A DNA stretch of 64,000 nucleotides from Hyaloscypha bicolor E (lineage: Eukaryota > Ascomycota > Leotiomycetes > Helotiales > Hyaloscyphaceae). A program made the translations under genes and the position numbers. Below, piece by piece: positions 25,701-37,388 of this stretch. The stretch spans positions 496,001 to 560,000 of the forward strand of contig NW_020194691.1 in assembly GCF_002865645.1 (NCBI RefSeq). Reading direction: 5' to 3'. The notes beneath the pieces were generated by a model. That model saw only the letters and a program-made list of their open reading frames with translations. It was not told the origin of the DNA and made no database searches. The stretch's first letter is position 1. The number at the start of each line of letters is the position of its first letter.

Positions 25701-28609
25701 AACTTTAGCTCTAGTATTAATTATTTCTTTATATTTAATATTTCCTTAAGATTCTTAAAATATAAATTAGAAATATAGAAATTATATAATATATTTATAA
25801 GCTAGTAATATCCGGATATTAATACTATTATCTTTAAATTAAATAATTCTATTAGTATTAGATACCTAAACTAGTATTTCTAATTCTTTAAATATTCTAT
25901 TTATTATATAAGTTATAGCCGCTAGCTTTATAGATTTTCTAGTATATCTAACTATACTTAATATAATAGTATTTCCTATTTATAAAATAATAAAATAGGA
26001 AGTATTATTCTTAACCTATTAGTTCTAAAATATAATAGCTAGATCCGGCGTTTTTAAGGCATTAATAAATATTCTTATTTCTTTCTAAATTTTTAGAAAT
26101 AAAATAGTTACTTTTTTTAGTAATCTTATTAGAATATTATTAACTTCAGGAATTTTATACTTATTATAGTTAAGAGTATACTAGATTTCTAATTCGTTTT
26201 ATTTATTTCCGGAACTATTAATATTTATATTCTTAGCTAGGCTATTTCCTTATTTATTACTTCTTAGAATAGTATTTTTCTGGCCTTTTATATAAGATAG
26301 CTTTTCTTTTACTCTAGCTTATTTTTAGAAAATCTCTTTAGCTATTTCTATCTTATTTCTTTTTCTTTTTAATAAGAAACCTATTATAGTATTAACTAAA
26401 ATACTATTTATAGCCAAATTTTAGTATTATTTATTAATTCCAGAACCTAAAGTATTAGTAATTCTAATATAATTTCCTCTAAGGTAAAGCGGCTATTTAG
26501 ATTTTCTAGATATAACTTGCTTACTTTTATATATAGATCCCGGTTAGCTAGTTCCTTTTTCTTTTTCTTATTTAGTAAACTAGGTATTTCTTATTAATTT
26601 CTAGATATTTTTAGGTCAAGTATTTAAATTATAATTAAATTTTTTTTCTCGGATTTGGGAAATAATTTAATTAAACTACTAGTACTTACTAGTAAGGAAA
26701 AAGAGAATACTTTTTTATTTAGGCTTAAATAGCCCTTTATATTATCTTCTATTAAATTAGTAAGTATATTTATAATTTATAAGCTCTTTTATTAATAAGT
26801 AATAAAACTAAGAAATATAGATATATTCTAAATTAATATTATTATTCTTATTTCTATTATAATACCTATAATAAATTTTTTTTCTTAATTCTAGATCTAT
26901 ATTATAGGCTATATTAACTTAAGTAATATTTTCTAATTATATTTAAGACTAACTTTCTCTAAAATATAATTATCCGGATTCTTTACCTAATTTAGTTTAA
27001 TTACTATAGCTACTATAATATTCTTTATATCTTCTATTATAACTTCTAGTATATTTTCCCTAAAAACCCGAATTATACTTACTAGATTATTAATACTATT
27101 ATACTAGTTATAATTAACTAGGTTATATAAGTAAGCTATAAATATTTCCCCGAATTATAATAATAGCTATATTAAGTTATTTCTATAGGTTCTCTTAAGT
27201 TATAATAGTAATAAATAGTTTTTCTAGACTTTTTACTAGCTAGTTAATATTATTTCTCTTAGGTTTATTACTTTTAGTAGGTTTTATATAATTAGCTATA
27301 GGCTAAGTTCTTTTCTTACTTATACTTATAGTAGCTTTAGGAAATATAATAGAAGGAACTAGTAAGAAATAATTATTTTCTAGCTTAGGAATTATATTAT
27401 AAACTATTATATTTAAGTATTTTTATCTAAGTCTAGATATATCTGAGTTATTAGTAATATTAAAATAATATTTCTTTTCTTTATACTAATAAGATATTAC
27501 TATTTTCTTATATATTTTACTATATTTATAAATAGAAATATTTATAGGCTCGAAGTTTATATTCTTAAAAATATAATCTTTTATTAGAATAAATAATTCC
27601 CTTATAAATTCTCGGTACTAAGTAATTTTATTTATTTCTTTCCTTTTTAGTAATTTCTTTAATACTTTATTAAATATATTAATATAAGACTTAAAAGAGA
27701 TTTCTTTATTCTGGGCTTATATAATAATCTAATTAAGAAAGTTATAGCTAATTTTAAGTATTTCCTAGTTATATTCTCGGAATTTCTTTAGTAAGGCCTT
27801 AAAGAACTTAGTCTTCTAATAATCTCCTAGATTATTAGTATAATACTCTAGTATAGCCTTAATCTAATTCTTATAAATAGGAAAGATATAATAGATAATT
27901 CTTTTTTTTTTAGTATTATTAGAAATATAATAGTTTTTATATATATTTATATATTATTTCAAGAATATAGAAATATTATTTTCCTAAAACTATAGTACTT
28001 TAGAAGCTCTTATAAGTAGTAGGTTTAAATCCGGTACTAGTATATACTTATTTTTAGCTATATTAATCTTAATAATTTCTTCTATAATTAATTATAGAGT
28101 TTCTATATCTAAAACTTTTACTAATAAGGTCCCTAAAAAACTAACTTCTTGTTTAAGTATATCTTTTAATTTAGGAACCGGAATTAGGGAAAAACTAGTT
28201 AATAATAATAGATATAATTAAGATTCGAGTTTTAGTATTAGTAATAATAAGATAATAGCTTTTCTAATCTTATTTCTATTACTTATATTTTCTTTTCTAT
28301 TCTATTAGCTTAATACCTATAATATTTTCCCTTAATTTCGCTAAATTAGGTATATTTATTAATATTATTAAAGGTAATAATAAAAATAATAAATATAATT
28401 TCCCTAATTTTACTGAATTTTTTAAATTCTCTTTCTTTTCTTTATTTAGTATTTATTTCTTTTTCTAAAAGCTTTTCTAGTTTATCTATTATAATAGCTA
28501 GTATTATATAGTTAGTTTTAGCTAAAGAAATTAGTTTTAGTTAAGGTTCTAAGCTATAGTTCAAACTAAGCTCGCTTCTAAAGCTCGGTGTTTTAATAGC
28601 CTTAGCCAT
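25380..28609 (-). pseudogene. gag region of gypsy F
   Basis: A minus-strand ATG at 28609-28607 opens a short readable run (M-A-K-A-I-K-T-P-S-F-R-S-E-L) before the first stops. The following 3 kb is Glu/Lys/Ser-rich, as expected of gag. Near 25430-25380 there is a Y-x2-Y-x4-x-x4-Y spacing, consistent with a CCHC zinc knuckle whose Cys codons (TGT) became TAT. Gag would package the element RNA. The exact gag/pol boundary is not resolvable. Confidence 0.55.
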
Positions 28610-29305
28610 ATCTATTTATTTACTATTATATCTTACTTCTTTTCCTTAGCTTTAAATTCTTAAAATATAGGAAATTATTAATTTTTGAGCCTCGTTTTAT
28701 TACTTTATTCTTGCTATTACATTTATATAATTTCTTATTTCCGATTTCTTTTTAATTCTTATTTCCGATTTCTATTTATTATTTTATTTAAAATTAAGGA
28801 TATTTCCTCTTTTAAATATCTTTTCCGGATTTAGAAGTAAGCTTTTTTACTAAAACTAATACTATCTCTATTCTAGTCTTTATTATAACTAAAAATAATA
28901 TATAAATTAATAGTATAACTTTATTTCCGAGTACTAAAGTCTATTTCTAATTAAGATCTAACTTATATTATCTTAGTATAATTTTTCTTATTTTATTTCC
29001 TTTACTTCTTTTTCTTTTATAATTAGTTTCTATTTTTATTACTCCTATATACTATATTAGTAATTATATCTTATAGCTAACCCGTATTTAAGTTATTAGA
29101 TATATCGGAAATTAATATAAAATACTAAAATTAATACTTATATATTCTTAATATTTTAGCTTTAGGCTCAAAATATTATAATAGCCCTTTTCTCTCCTAA
29201 TTTACTAAGCTAATAATTCGCCTTATAAATATCTCTTAGAACTTTATAAAAGTATTATTTTAACTATAAAGTTTCTATTATTCCTATATTACTTACTATA
29301 AAATA

Positions 29306-29608
29306 TATGAAAGAGAAACTATAATAAAACAAAAACTTATATAAAGTATACTAGAATATAAAACATAACTTAATATTAAAATAATAAATTAAAAGTATAA
29401 ATAGTAAAGTATAAATAATATATAGTATATAAAAGCTTAATTAATTAAAATACTTATAAAGAATTATTTTCTAAATCTATAGAAAAACTAGCTTTCTTAT
29501 ATAATTTCTGCAAGTTATATATAAAAGGCCGTGGCCTTTATTATATAACCTAAACCTTAAAACCGCCAAAATAATATGATTTTTAATAATATAGCCTATT
29601 ATATTATA
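29306..29608 (-). repeat. 5' LTR of gypsy F
   Basis: 303 bases, matching 16272-16575 and the solo LTR at 56394-56696. It keeps slightly more original bases than the left copy. Just inside it (29305 leftwards, minus strand) the sequence starts tattttatagtaagta, compatible with a mutated TGG-type primer-binding site. Confidence 0.9.
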
Positions 29609-30103
29609 ATATCTAAATATCTAATAATATATTAAAGTAAATATTTTATTTTTAAATATTTCATTTATAATAAGAAATTTAGGAAGTGAAATATTATAAT
29701 TCTAGAAGAATCTAAAGCTTAAAGAACTCGATTTAATAGTAAAATTAAAGTAATAGTTAAAGAGCTTTAAAGATATATATAGGATATATATTTCGAAAAG
29801 AAAATCTAATAAATACAGGTATTATATAAATAGAAAAAATAGTTTCTAAAAAAGTTGTTTTAAGGCTAAAAGAAGTTAGTTTTAAAAAATAATAAAAGTT
29901 AAATAATTAATTAATTAATTAAATAGCTAATTACTTATTAATTAGTAAGAGCTAGTATCTTTTTCTTAGGCTATTAAATACTTTTCCGGAATTAATAATA
30001 GTTTCTTTCTTTAACTAGAAATAAACTACTTATTTTAGGCTACTAAATACTTTTCTAATTAGCTAGATTTTTCTTTAATTTATAAGTACTAACTAATTAG
30101 TAT
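29609..30103 (-). mobile_element. Copia B 5' leader
   Basis: Matches copia C 51275-51896 in long blocks (ataagaaatttaggaa, agaactcgatttaata, ctaattacttattaattagt). This shows that gypsy F interrupts copia B and that the element resumes here. Copy C carries an extra taaatagt-type repeat expansion (51550-51620) that is shorter here. Confidence 0.75.
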
Positions 30104-30398
30104 TAGTTTACTAGTAATATATAATACTATTATATAAATATAGAAATACTAATTATATTAGTTAGTAAAATTATTATTATTTAGAAATGGGAATTATAGT
30201 ATTATAATATTAATATATAATCTCTAAATCTACTAAGCCTAAAGAGATCTAGTCTACTAGTTAAATTATTAATAGAACGCGAGGTTATATAACTAAATCC
30301 TATATCTTATATTTTATTACTTATATTCTATTACTTATATCTTATATTTTATATTTTATAATTATATATATAACTTTTAAAGAAATAGCTATATTAAT
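30104..30398 (-). repeat. 5' LTR of copia B
   Basis: About 295 bases from tagtttactag to ctatattaata. It aligns with 51897-52192 (copia C 5' LTR) over its length and marks the right edge of the composite copia B block. Confidence 0.8.
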
Positions 30399-31660
30399 AA
30401 TAATAATATATTATTATATTATTTCTATAAAGCTATAATTTAAGGCTTAAAAAAGAAAATATAAGTATTTTTTAATTAGTAAAATACTAAAGACTTCTAA
30501 ACTAGGAATTTATTTAAATAATAAAATAGTAAAGAAAATACTATTATTTAAACTTATTACTAATATAATTAATTATAAATAATATAAATTACTAGATCTA
30601 AAATAATATATAAGAGAAATAAAGAAATATTAGTTAGATTATTATTATAATACTAGAAGTTTAATCTAATAATATAATAATAATAATAATATAATTAGTT
30701 TTTTAAAAGAATTTTTATTAAAACTATTAAGATTTAGAAAGTTAATATATTTAGATTATTAAAATATTAAGGTATTATTTATATATTAATTAAGTCTGTT
30801 TTTAAAGAAAAGTTATTATAAAAAAATTATAATAATTCTATAAAAAAAATTCTTTAATATTAGTAAAATATTAGAGATTTTCTAAAGAAAATACTTCTAA
30901 TAAAATATAAGAAAAAATATAAGAGAATATATTAAAACTTATTTTATTTATTAATAAACTAAAATTAAAAAATATTTATTATATAATATATTTAATTTAT
31001 TTCCTATTTCTTCTAAACCTTAATAAGAAATTACTATAAACTTTATTATAAAACTATTTTTTTCTAGATTTCGCAGAAAAATATATAATTTTATATTTAT
31101 TATTATTAATAAATATATAAAATAATATAATATATTTCTATAATTAAAAGTATTTTAGTTATAAAATTAGTAAAGCTTTTTATATATTATATTATTAAAG
31201 ACTTTAATATATTAGTAAGTATTTCCTTAAATAAAAGATTTATTTTTATTAGTAATTTCTAATTTCGTTTTTATTTCTATTTAAAGATATAATAATAATT
31301 AAATATAGTATTTTGTTTTTAAACTAATAAAAAAATAAAGAACCTAAATTAGACTTTAGAATAATACTTGAAATGTTATACTAGTTACTAGTAAAATAAT
31401 TAAATAGCGAAATTAGCTTTTATTAAAAAAATTTATAATAACCTAAAGTATTTTATAATAGAAATTTCTTTATTTTATATATTATATAGTTTCTATTTTA
31501 ATATTAAGCTTTATATTAAAAATAATATTCTAAAAAGAGAAATACTAGTAATATATAAAAGAAATATTATAATAATAAATATATTAATAAGAAATTTCAA
31601 GTCTAAAAGAAAATAATACTTTATATAAAGAATATTTAATAGCTCTAACTAAATATAAAA
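30399..31660 (+). pseudogene. Ty3/gypsy integrase relic (separate family, + strand)
   Basis: Read through stops, 30860-30990 gives the zinc-binding end of a gypsy integrase: Y-F-x-x-N-I-R, then an x-C/Y-I-C-like T-Y-F-I-x2-Q-T-K. An I-N-F-I-I-K-L stretch near 31040 stands for M-D-F-I-x-x-L. N-K-Y-I-K (31110), a K-D-F-N segment with S-I-V-L-N-K (31200-31240) and I-F-I-S-N-F-W follow, then N-Q-T-L-E near 31340 and an N-N-L-K-Y stretch near 31440. These are the DDE integrase landmarks of chromovirus-type gypsy elements. Its RT and LTR pair are not found, so it is a truncated relic next to copia B. Confidence 0.65.
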
Positions 31661-34600
31661 TTTATAAATAAATACTTTAGCTTTTTTAATATTTTAAAAG
31701 CTTTAAATAATTAAATATATTACTTAAAGCTATTTTTATTATATTAGATTTATAATATTTTTTATGTTTCTTTATCAAAGTTATAGTTCTTATAAGCTAG
31801 TATTATAGAAGAGCCTAAACTTATAGAAATTAAAACATAAAATAAATTTAAAATAAATTTAGTTATAGCTTATAAAAAAAAATTCTTTTTTTTTATATAT
31901 TAAAAAAATACTCTTTAGTAAATAATATTTAAAAGTTATTAAAGAATCTAGAAAATACTATTTAAAAGCTATAAAATTACCTAAAAGTAAATAATATTAT
32001 TATATTAATAAATAAAAAGAAATATATAAAATAAATACTTTTATTAGAAAAGTTATTTAAAAAAAAACTATATAAAATTCATATAAGAATATATTAAAAA
32101 TCTAATATTTATATTCTATTAATATCTCTTATTTATATTTATACTAATCTAATATTTTCTCTAGAACTTCTAGTATTTTTTTTATTTTTAGGGTTTTAGA
32201 TTTTATAAATAATAATAAATAAATTATTTTAGAAAATAATTAATATTTAATAAGAAATAAAAGAAAATAAGACTTATTTAATATTAAAAAATATTAATTA
32301 TATTATTAAAAATATATTATATTTATAATATATTAGTAAAAATTACTTATTATATATTTTAGAATATAAAAGAAATATAAGTATTCTAATAAGCTATAAG
32401 ATTAGTATAAACCTAAATATAATCTAGATAAATTAGAATAAATTTCTAAAACTTATTAATAATATAAAGAAAATAATTTAGATATAATATAATAAGTTAA
32501 AAAATCTAGAATACTATTAAAATTAGAAATAGAAATAAAAGCTAGAACTTATAAAATTATATTTCTTATTTATATATTTAAAATAATATAAATAAAGTAT
32601 TATTATAAATATATTTACTAAATAACTAGTAATTTATTAGTATTAGAAGTTATTTATTTTAATAAGAATATAAATAAAGAAAATAAAGAAAACTTAAAAA
32701 AGGCTTAGAAAAAAAGAGAAAATACTATATATCTATATAAATTATATAAATAAAAAAAGAAAAAGAAAATTAGTTTATGAAAAAAAAGAACTTTTTTATA
32801 TTTCTTTTCTCTAAATAATAATTATATATTTAGGGCTAGGAACTTCTAGAATTTATAAAAGAAGAAATTTATAAATAAACTAGAAAATTAGATAAATTTC
32901 TCTAAGCTAGAAAAGTAATAAAATAATAACTAAATTATAAATAAAGACTTAAAAATAGTTTTATAAATAAATTAGAAAATTAGATAAACTTTTCTAAGCT
33001 AGAATAATAATAGAACTATATCTAAATTATAAATAAAAACTAAAATAGAATTTATAAAATAATTAAAAAATTAGATTAGTTTTTTAAATAATTATATTTA
33101 TTATAATACTATTACTTTTATAAAAAAGAATTATAATAAATAATATAAGAATAATTAGACTTAACCTAAAAATAAAAGCTTTTAAGATTTTAATATAAAG
33201 TTATTATTAGACCTTAAGTTATACTAGAAATATAGCTAAACTTAATTTAGTTAAATAGATTCTATAATTTAGATAAAGGCCTTTAGGACTTTAATATAAG
33301 ATTATTATTAGGGCTTCGAGTTATATTAAGAATATAGCTATTTAGAGATATTAAAATAAGGCTATTTATAGAATACTAAGGCCTTTTAGGAATAAGGGCC
33401 TAGAAAGAGAAATATTATAAAAGGCTAAAATACGAGAAATATATATAATAAAATAAGTAAATATTTAATATTCCGTATATAGTTTTCTAATTTAATTAAG
33501 ATTTATATAAAATATTAGAATATTAGATTATATTTTCTAAATAAATAAAGAATTAGTATTCTTTTATTTAAATACTAGAAAATATATAGAAATATAAATT
33601 AAGCTTTAAAAATAGAGATTAATTAGTCTATATAATAAGAATTACTTATTAAAATTAGTTATACTTATAAGTATTACTTTTAAGCTTATTTATTTTAATT
33701 ATTTATATATTTCTTTATTATTATATGTTTTATAATAAACTTATTTTTATTTTTTTTATTTTTTTTATATTTTTAGTTTCTTATTATTAAAGCTTTAACT
33801 CTTATATCTTAATTTTTATTTATAGAAATAAGTTTATTATCTGTTTGTTTTATAAAATCTATTTTCTTTATAATAGTAATTAAAGCTTCTAGTTTAAATA
33901 CTAAATAAGTTCTTTATATTTCTTATTTCTAAATCTTTTTTTTATTATATAATACTTTTATATATTTACTTATTATTAAATATATTATTCTTAATAATAT
34001 ATTACTTATTAATATTACTAGTATATAACTTAGAAATAGAAAGGCGCTTATATAGCTATATAAGTAATATAGTACTACTTTTAATTCTAAGGTATTAGAT
34101 AATTTAAGGAACTTAATAAATATAAATTCTAGCTAATATATTACCTTATTTAACTACTTCTTAACTAGTAACTTAAACGTTTATTTAAAATAGTAGAGTT
34201 TAAAAAGCAAGAAGTATTTTTTTAGTAAAGATATTAGTAAAGTAAAAGGCGAGTTCCTTTTTATAAATTTATACTATTATTAGAATCTTAATTCTTATGA
34301 GATTCTATTCTATAATTCTAAATATCTAGAAAGGGCGGATTAATAGCTATTAAATTATTCTAGCCTATAATTATAAATATATAAGTATTAGAATATTATT
34401 TCTTTTATTTCCTCGTTATTCGTAAGTATATAAAGTTTGTAATCGAGAGAAGGCTAATAAGGATTCTGGGTTTGCTATATCCTATAGGATTACCCTATAG
34501 TTATATTAATCGGCTATAATAAAAGAAAAGCTACTCGTATTACTCTCGGATAAACGAGAAGTTACGTACGGTACTGCTTCGAATAGTCTTTAAAGATTAT

Positions 34601-34690
34601 AATAGGGATATTATATATGTAATAAATCTATTTCCTTATTACTTAAATTTAGGAGAGCAAATTTAAAAAGGTTTAGAAGAGATCCTTGTC
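31660..34690. other. AT-rich relic region, probably the 3' end of the gypsy relic
   Basis: No frame can be followed for long. There are two sets of internal direct repeats: about 100-base units at 32830-33060 (attagaaaattagataaa...tctaagctagaa), and a pair of about 65 bases at 33174-33238 and 33276-33340 (tttaatataa.attattattag). From 34200 the sequence becomes less degraded, with CG-containing words, and includes palindromic words such as TCCTATAGGA near 34480. It may be a 3' untranslated region plus LTR, but no second LTR is in the window to prove it. Confidence 0.35.
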
Positions 34691-35924
34691 GGTGGTAAGA
34701 AAGCTATGGGTTGCGAAGATGACGTTACTAAAATACAAGGGAAAATGATGTTCCGCAAAGACTTAATAACGGAGCAACTGCACAGATCTTTGGAGCGAAT
34801 CTGAGCGCTGAACTTGGAATCACAGTGGGAACAGGAGCTTTCGAATTACATTGATTGGCGCGAACCAGGCTCAACGTTGCTGAGTCTGCGTGTTTGAGAG
34901 CGGCTGACGAGGCAAAGAGACCCTCTACATTACAGTCGGGCACCTTCCTGGTGTCCTGTGAAGTAGGTAATACAAAAGAGCCTAGGACTAGCCCTAGGAT
35001 CACACTAGGTGGGTGACCGTGTTGGGCAGTATCCATCTGAAGCTATGTGCAAGAAGTGGCGCGGAGCACCAGGAAGGTGAGTGGGTCGAAAAGCAGCCCG
35101 GAACTAAGTGAAAGAGCGTTGAAGAGAGGAGAACAGAGAAGGGGGCCAGAGGCCTCTTTCTATGTTCTTCCTCGTTGGCGCTCAGACCTCCTCCTATCTT
35201 CATGGGTTCAGACTTGCGAAGTTGTGCTCAGCCGCACTGAGCTGCAGCAAAAGAAAAACGCCGCCAGCTGCCGCGCGGGACGTTCCCATCCTAAGGTCAT
35301 AACAGAAACAAAATAACACGGCTTAAAGCCTTCCGAAACAGTATCAATTGGCAGCCACCATGGAAGAAGGGTGATGGTTGCGCAGCCTACAGCCGCCGGG
35401 TCATAGTCCAGCACCAAGATACTGTTACAATCGGCTTCCGGCTTTCGCGCCTGAGAAAATCTCAAGGCACGGTCCTTCCTACTACTATTAGCGCAGGCTT
35501 TAACCAACTCGTCTAAGTAGCCCACATAGGGTATATTTTAAGGTGTGCAATATCATGTAACCTATACAAAAAAGAAAGTTTTGCCTTGCTAGGCAATTTC
35601 GCACGCACGCGAATTTTGGCGTAAAATGGCTTTTTGATACAGGCTCTAGCCCTGGACGTGTGTCTAGAAAGGCTAGGTGGATGTAGACTGTGCGTGGCAT
35701 GTGCTGCCATTTTTGCTTTTCCCTGCATTATTTGTGCGTAGTCACAGCCACCACTTTCAGCTGGAGGCTTGCACTTCGGTGCAAGCCTTGATTGAGCTGA
35801 CATTATGCAGATTAAAACCACATTGATTTCAGCCCGATATAGCTTTCTTTCCTGATCCCAATCCGCTCACTATTTCATTTATACCCTGCTTACAACTTAA
35901 ACGGGGGTATTTTGATATCCCAAA
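34691..35924. other. GC-normal flank upstream of the membrane-protein gene
   Basis: Composition changes sharply to normal at about 34690. Short frames occur on both strands (longest about 105 codons), but they overlap each other in several frames, show no recognised domain and no convincing intron pattern, so I do not call a gene. Directly before the ATG at 35925 is a CT-rich stretch and the context cccaaaATG, with A at -3. The promoter of the downstream gene probably lies within 35500-35920. Confidence 0.5.
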
Positions 35925-37388
35925 ATGACCCACGATATTCTCCTCACAACCGCATCAGGCATCGTCCGCATAGTTCTCAAAATCTACTTTACTGTCTTGC
36001 TGCTTCTCGTCGCCGTCTTAGGCAATAGCCTCTGTGCTCTTCGCGCTCGTTGGCAACTTGCTCGTGATGGCCAAATCCCTCTTGTCAAATTAACTAGCTG
36101 GCTCAATTGGTCCCAAGCGCTCTTGTTGACTTGGTCCCTCCGCTCGAATGCGCTCGGTTTCTTTGGCATTGTTATGGTATTCACCGGCATACTGTCCAAG
36201 GCCTCGGATCTCGTTGTCCTCGGTCTGGTCAACGAAGTCATGATCGAGACGAGATGCCCCTTCAATACCAGCACCGACTTTCTGGTGCTAGCAAGCGAGT
36301 ATTATCGCAAGTCTTATAGCGCTCCTGACCCGGAGGGTTCGTTCTACAACCTCGTTACCCAGGCACAAATCAACAGCGTACGCAACGGCGGTCTGAATGC
36401 CATCTACGACAAGGTCAACACAAATATCAATTTTCGAGCAAGCCCGGAGGACGTCGTGGCCAACTGGACGTGCAGCGAACTCGGCGATCCATCTACACCT
36501 CCGGTATATGACGCCTCCACGACGTACCAGAACATCAGCACCGATCTCGCGACCAGGAACCTAATATTCACCGGCGTAAACAACGCCTATCGTTCCTGCT
36601 TCCGTACCTACGGCTCGGACCCGAGAATCAATCAACTAGTCATCATCACGGCTAACAACACGCAAGAAACGGACGGAACGTTCAGCATCCGCGCCTCCTT
36701 TGACACAACACCCTCGTACACGGATGCTAAGGCCATGCGAAGCTTCGAATGCAACCTAGGACCGCAAAACCAGACGTGGATGCAAACACACATTGGCGTC
36801 GAGAGCACACTGACCAGCTGGTGCAGCCTGCTTCGCGGTGATATGTACGACGGCTATAGCACTAACAAAACCTTCACTCTGGCGCCCGAGACCCGCTTTG
36901 AGAGCTTTCTACACAGCATGATAATGAGTGCGAATTCGCTCATGAGCCCGAACGCGAGTAGGATACATGACGACACGCAGGGCTGCATGGATGGACGGAC
37001 AGTTGTGCCCTAGCCTGTCACGCTACTGCTCGCGGTCGTGACGGCCTTCTTCGTCGCCCTGGTGTGCGCCTGGCTGGCACTGGTGGTCATAGTGCATTCG
37101 CGACCTGGGGCGCGCTCTCTGAGCGCAGGCGAAGAGGGGGCTGTTCCCCTTGGGATGCTCGGTTGGATGAGATATGCGGTGCGGCAGAACCCTGCCGCGG
37201 CCCGGGCAAACGAGGCGGATGGGATGGGTAGCGAGGATGAGATTGATTTGCGTAAGTGGTGTGTGGAGAGGACATCTGATGGTGGTCGATTGAGTGTGAG
37301 GATCAGGAAGGCGGGCGAAGGATTGGCGCAAAGAGAGGGGCAGGATGTAGAGGAGGAGGGTGTATATGAGTTGACAAGGCTAGTTTGA
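35925..37388 (+). pseudogene. Fungal multi-pass membrane protein, broken by one in-frame TAG
   Basis: A single frame of 487 codons, interrupted only by TAG at 37011-37013. The N-terminal part has a hydrophobic helix at residues 14-36 and another at about 77-101. An extracytoplasmic-looking domain (about 104-362) follows, rich in Asn-X-Ser/Thr sequons (N-T-S, N-W-T, N-I-S, N-N-T, N-Q-T, N-K-T, N-A-S) and with several Cys. Right after the stop the same frame continues into a strong third helix (L-L-L-A-V-V-T-A-F-F-V-A-L-V) and a charged tail ending in TGA at 37386-37388. An intron removing the stop does not fit: the only nearby GT...AG (36958-37013, 56 nt) would shift the frame away from the helix. 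TAG probably arose from CAG by a C-to-T change at CpA, the RIP signature. Domain layout is seen; function is unknown. Confidence 0.75.

Larger units (their letters stand above)
16272..29608 (-). mobile_element. Giant Ty3/gypsy F (13.3 kb) with an extra large ORF
   Basis: Two LTRs of 304 and 303 bases bracket 12.7 kb. The 4-bp flanks agree (atat at 16268-16271 and at 29609-29612), and copia B sequence is continuous across the insertion. On the minus strand the order is gag (start near 28609), protease/RT/RNase H/integrase (about 25700-21000), a spacer, and then a further long frame (about 19330-16600) before the 3' LTR on the left. The pol matches a well-known fungal gypsy lineage in which the RT reads G-Y-x-Q at its start and F-x-D-D-I at its catalytic site. 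Typical gypsy elements are 5-8 kb, so this one is unusually long. It is RIP-degraded throughout. Confidence 0.85.
4712..30398 (-). mobile_element. Ty1/copia copy B, complete but split by two nested gypsy elements
   Basis: A copia element on the minus strand, with its 3' LTR on the left (4712-4947) and 5' LTR on the right (30104-30398). Its body lies in three pieces: 4948-5255, 11337-16271 and 29609-30103, together about 6.3 kb with the LTRs. Gypsy D (5256-11336) splits the RNase H and gypsy F (16272-29608) splits the 5' leader. Joining the pieces conceptually gives the same order as copy C: RNase H, reverse transcriptase, integrase, gag side, leader. All pieces are RIP-degraded. Confidence 0.8.

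Noticed and set aside
1..34690. Interpretation of the long AT-rich block as a centromere or as mitochondrial DNA
   Set aside because: It is built from identifiable nuclear LTR retrotransposons with RIP signatures. RIP-rich centromeres exist in fungi, but nothing here shows centromere identity, and the blocks are interrupted by genes.
34728..35821. Cluster of overlapping 66-105 codon frames on both strands
   Set aside because: They overlap one another in several frames, have no domains and no supporting start context; ordinary noise in GC-normal DNA upstream of the membrane-protein gene.
36958..37013. Possible 56-nt intron that would remove the TAG at 37011
   Set aside because: GT...AG ends exist, but removal shifts the frame away from the downstream transmembrane helix, and no good branch site is visible. 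A premature stop explains the data better.
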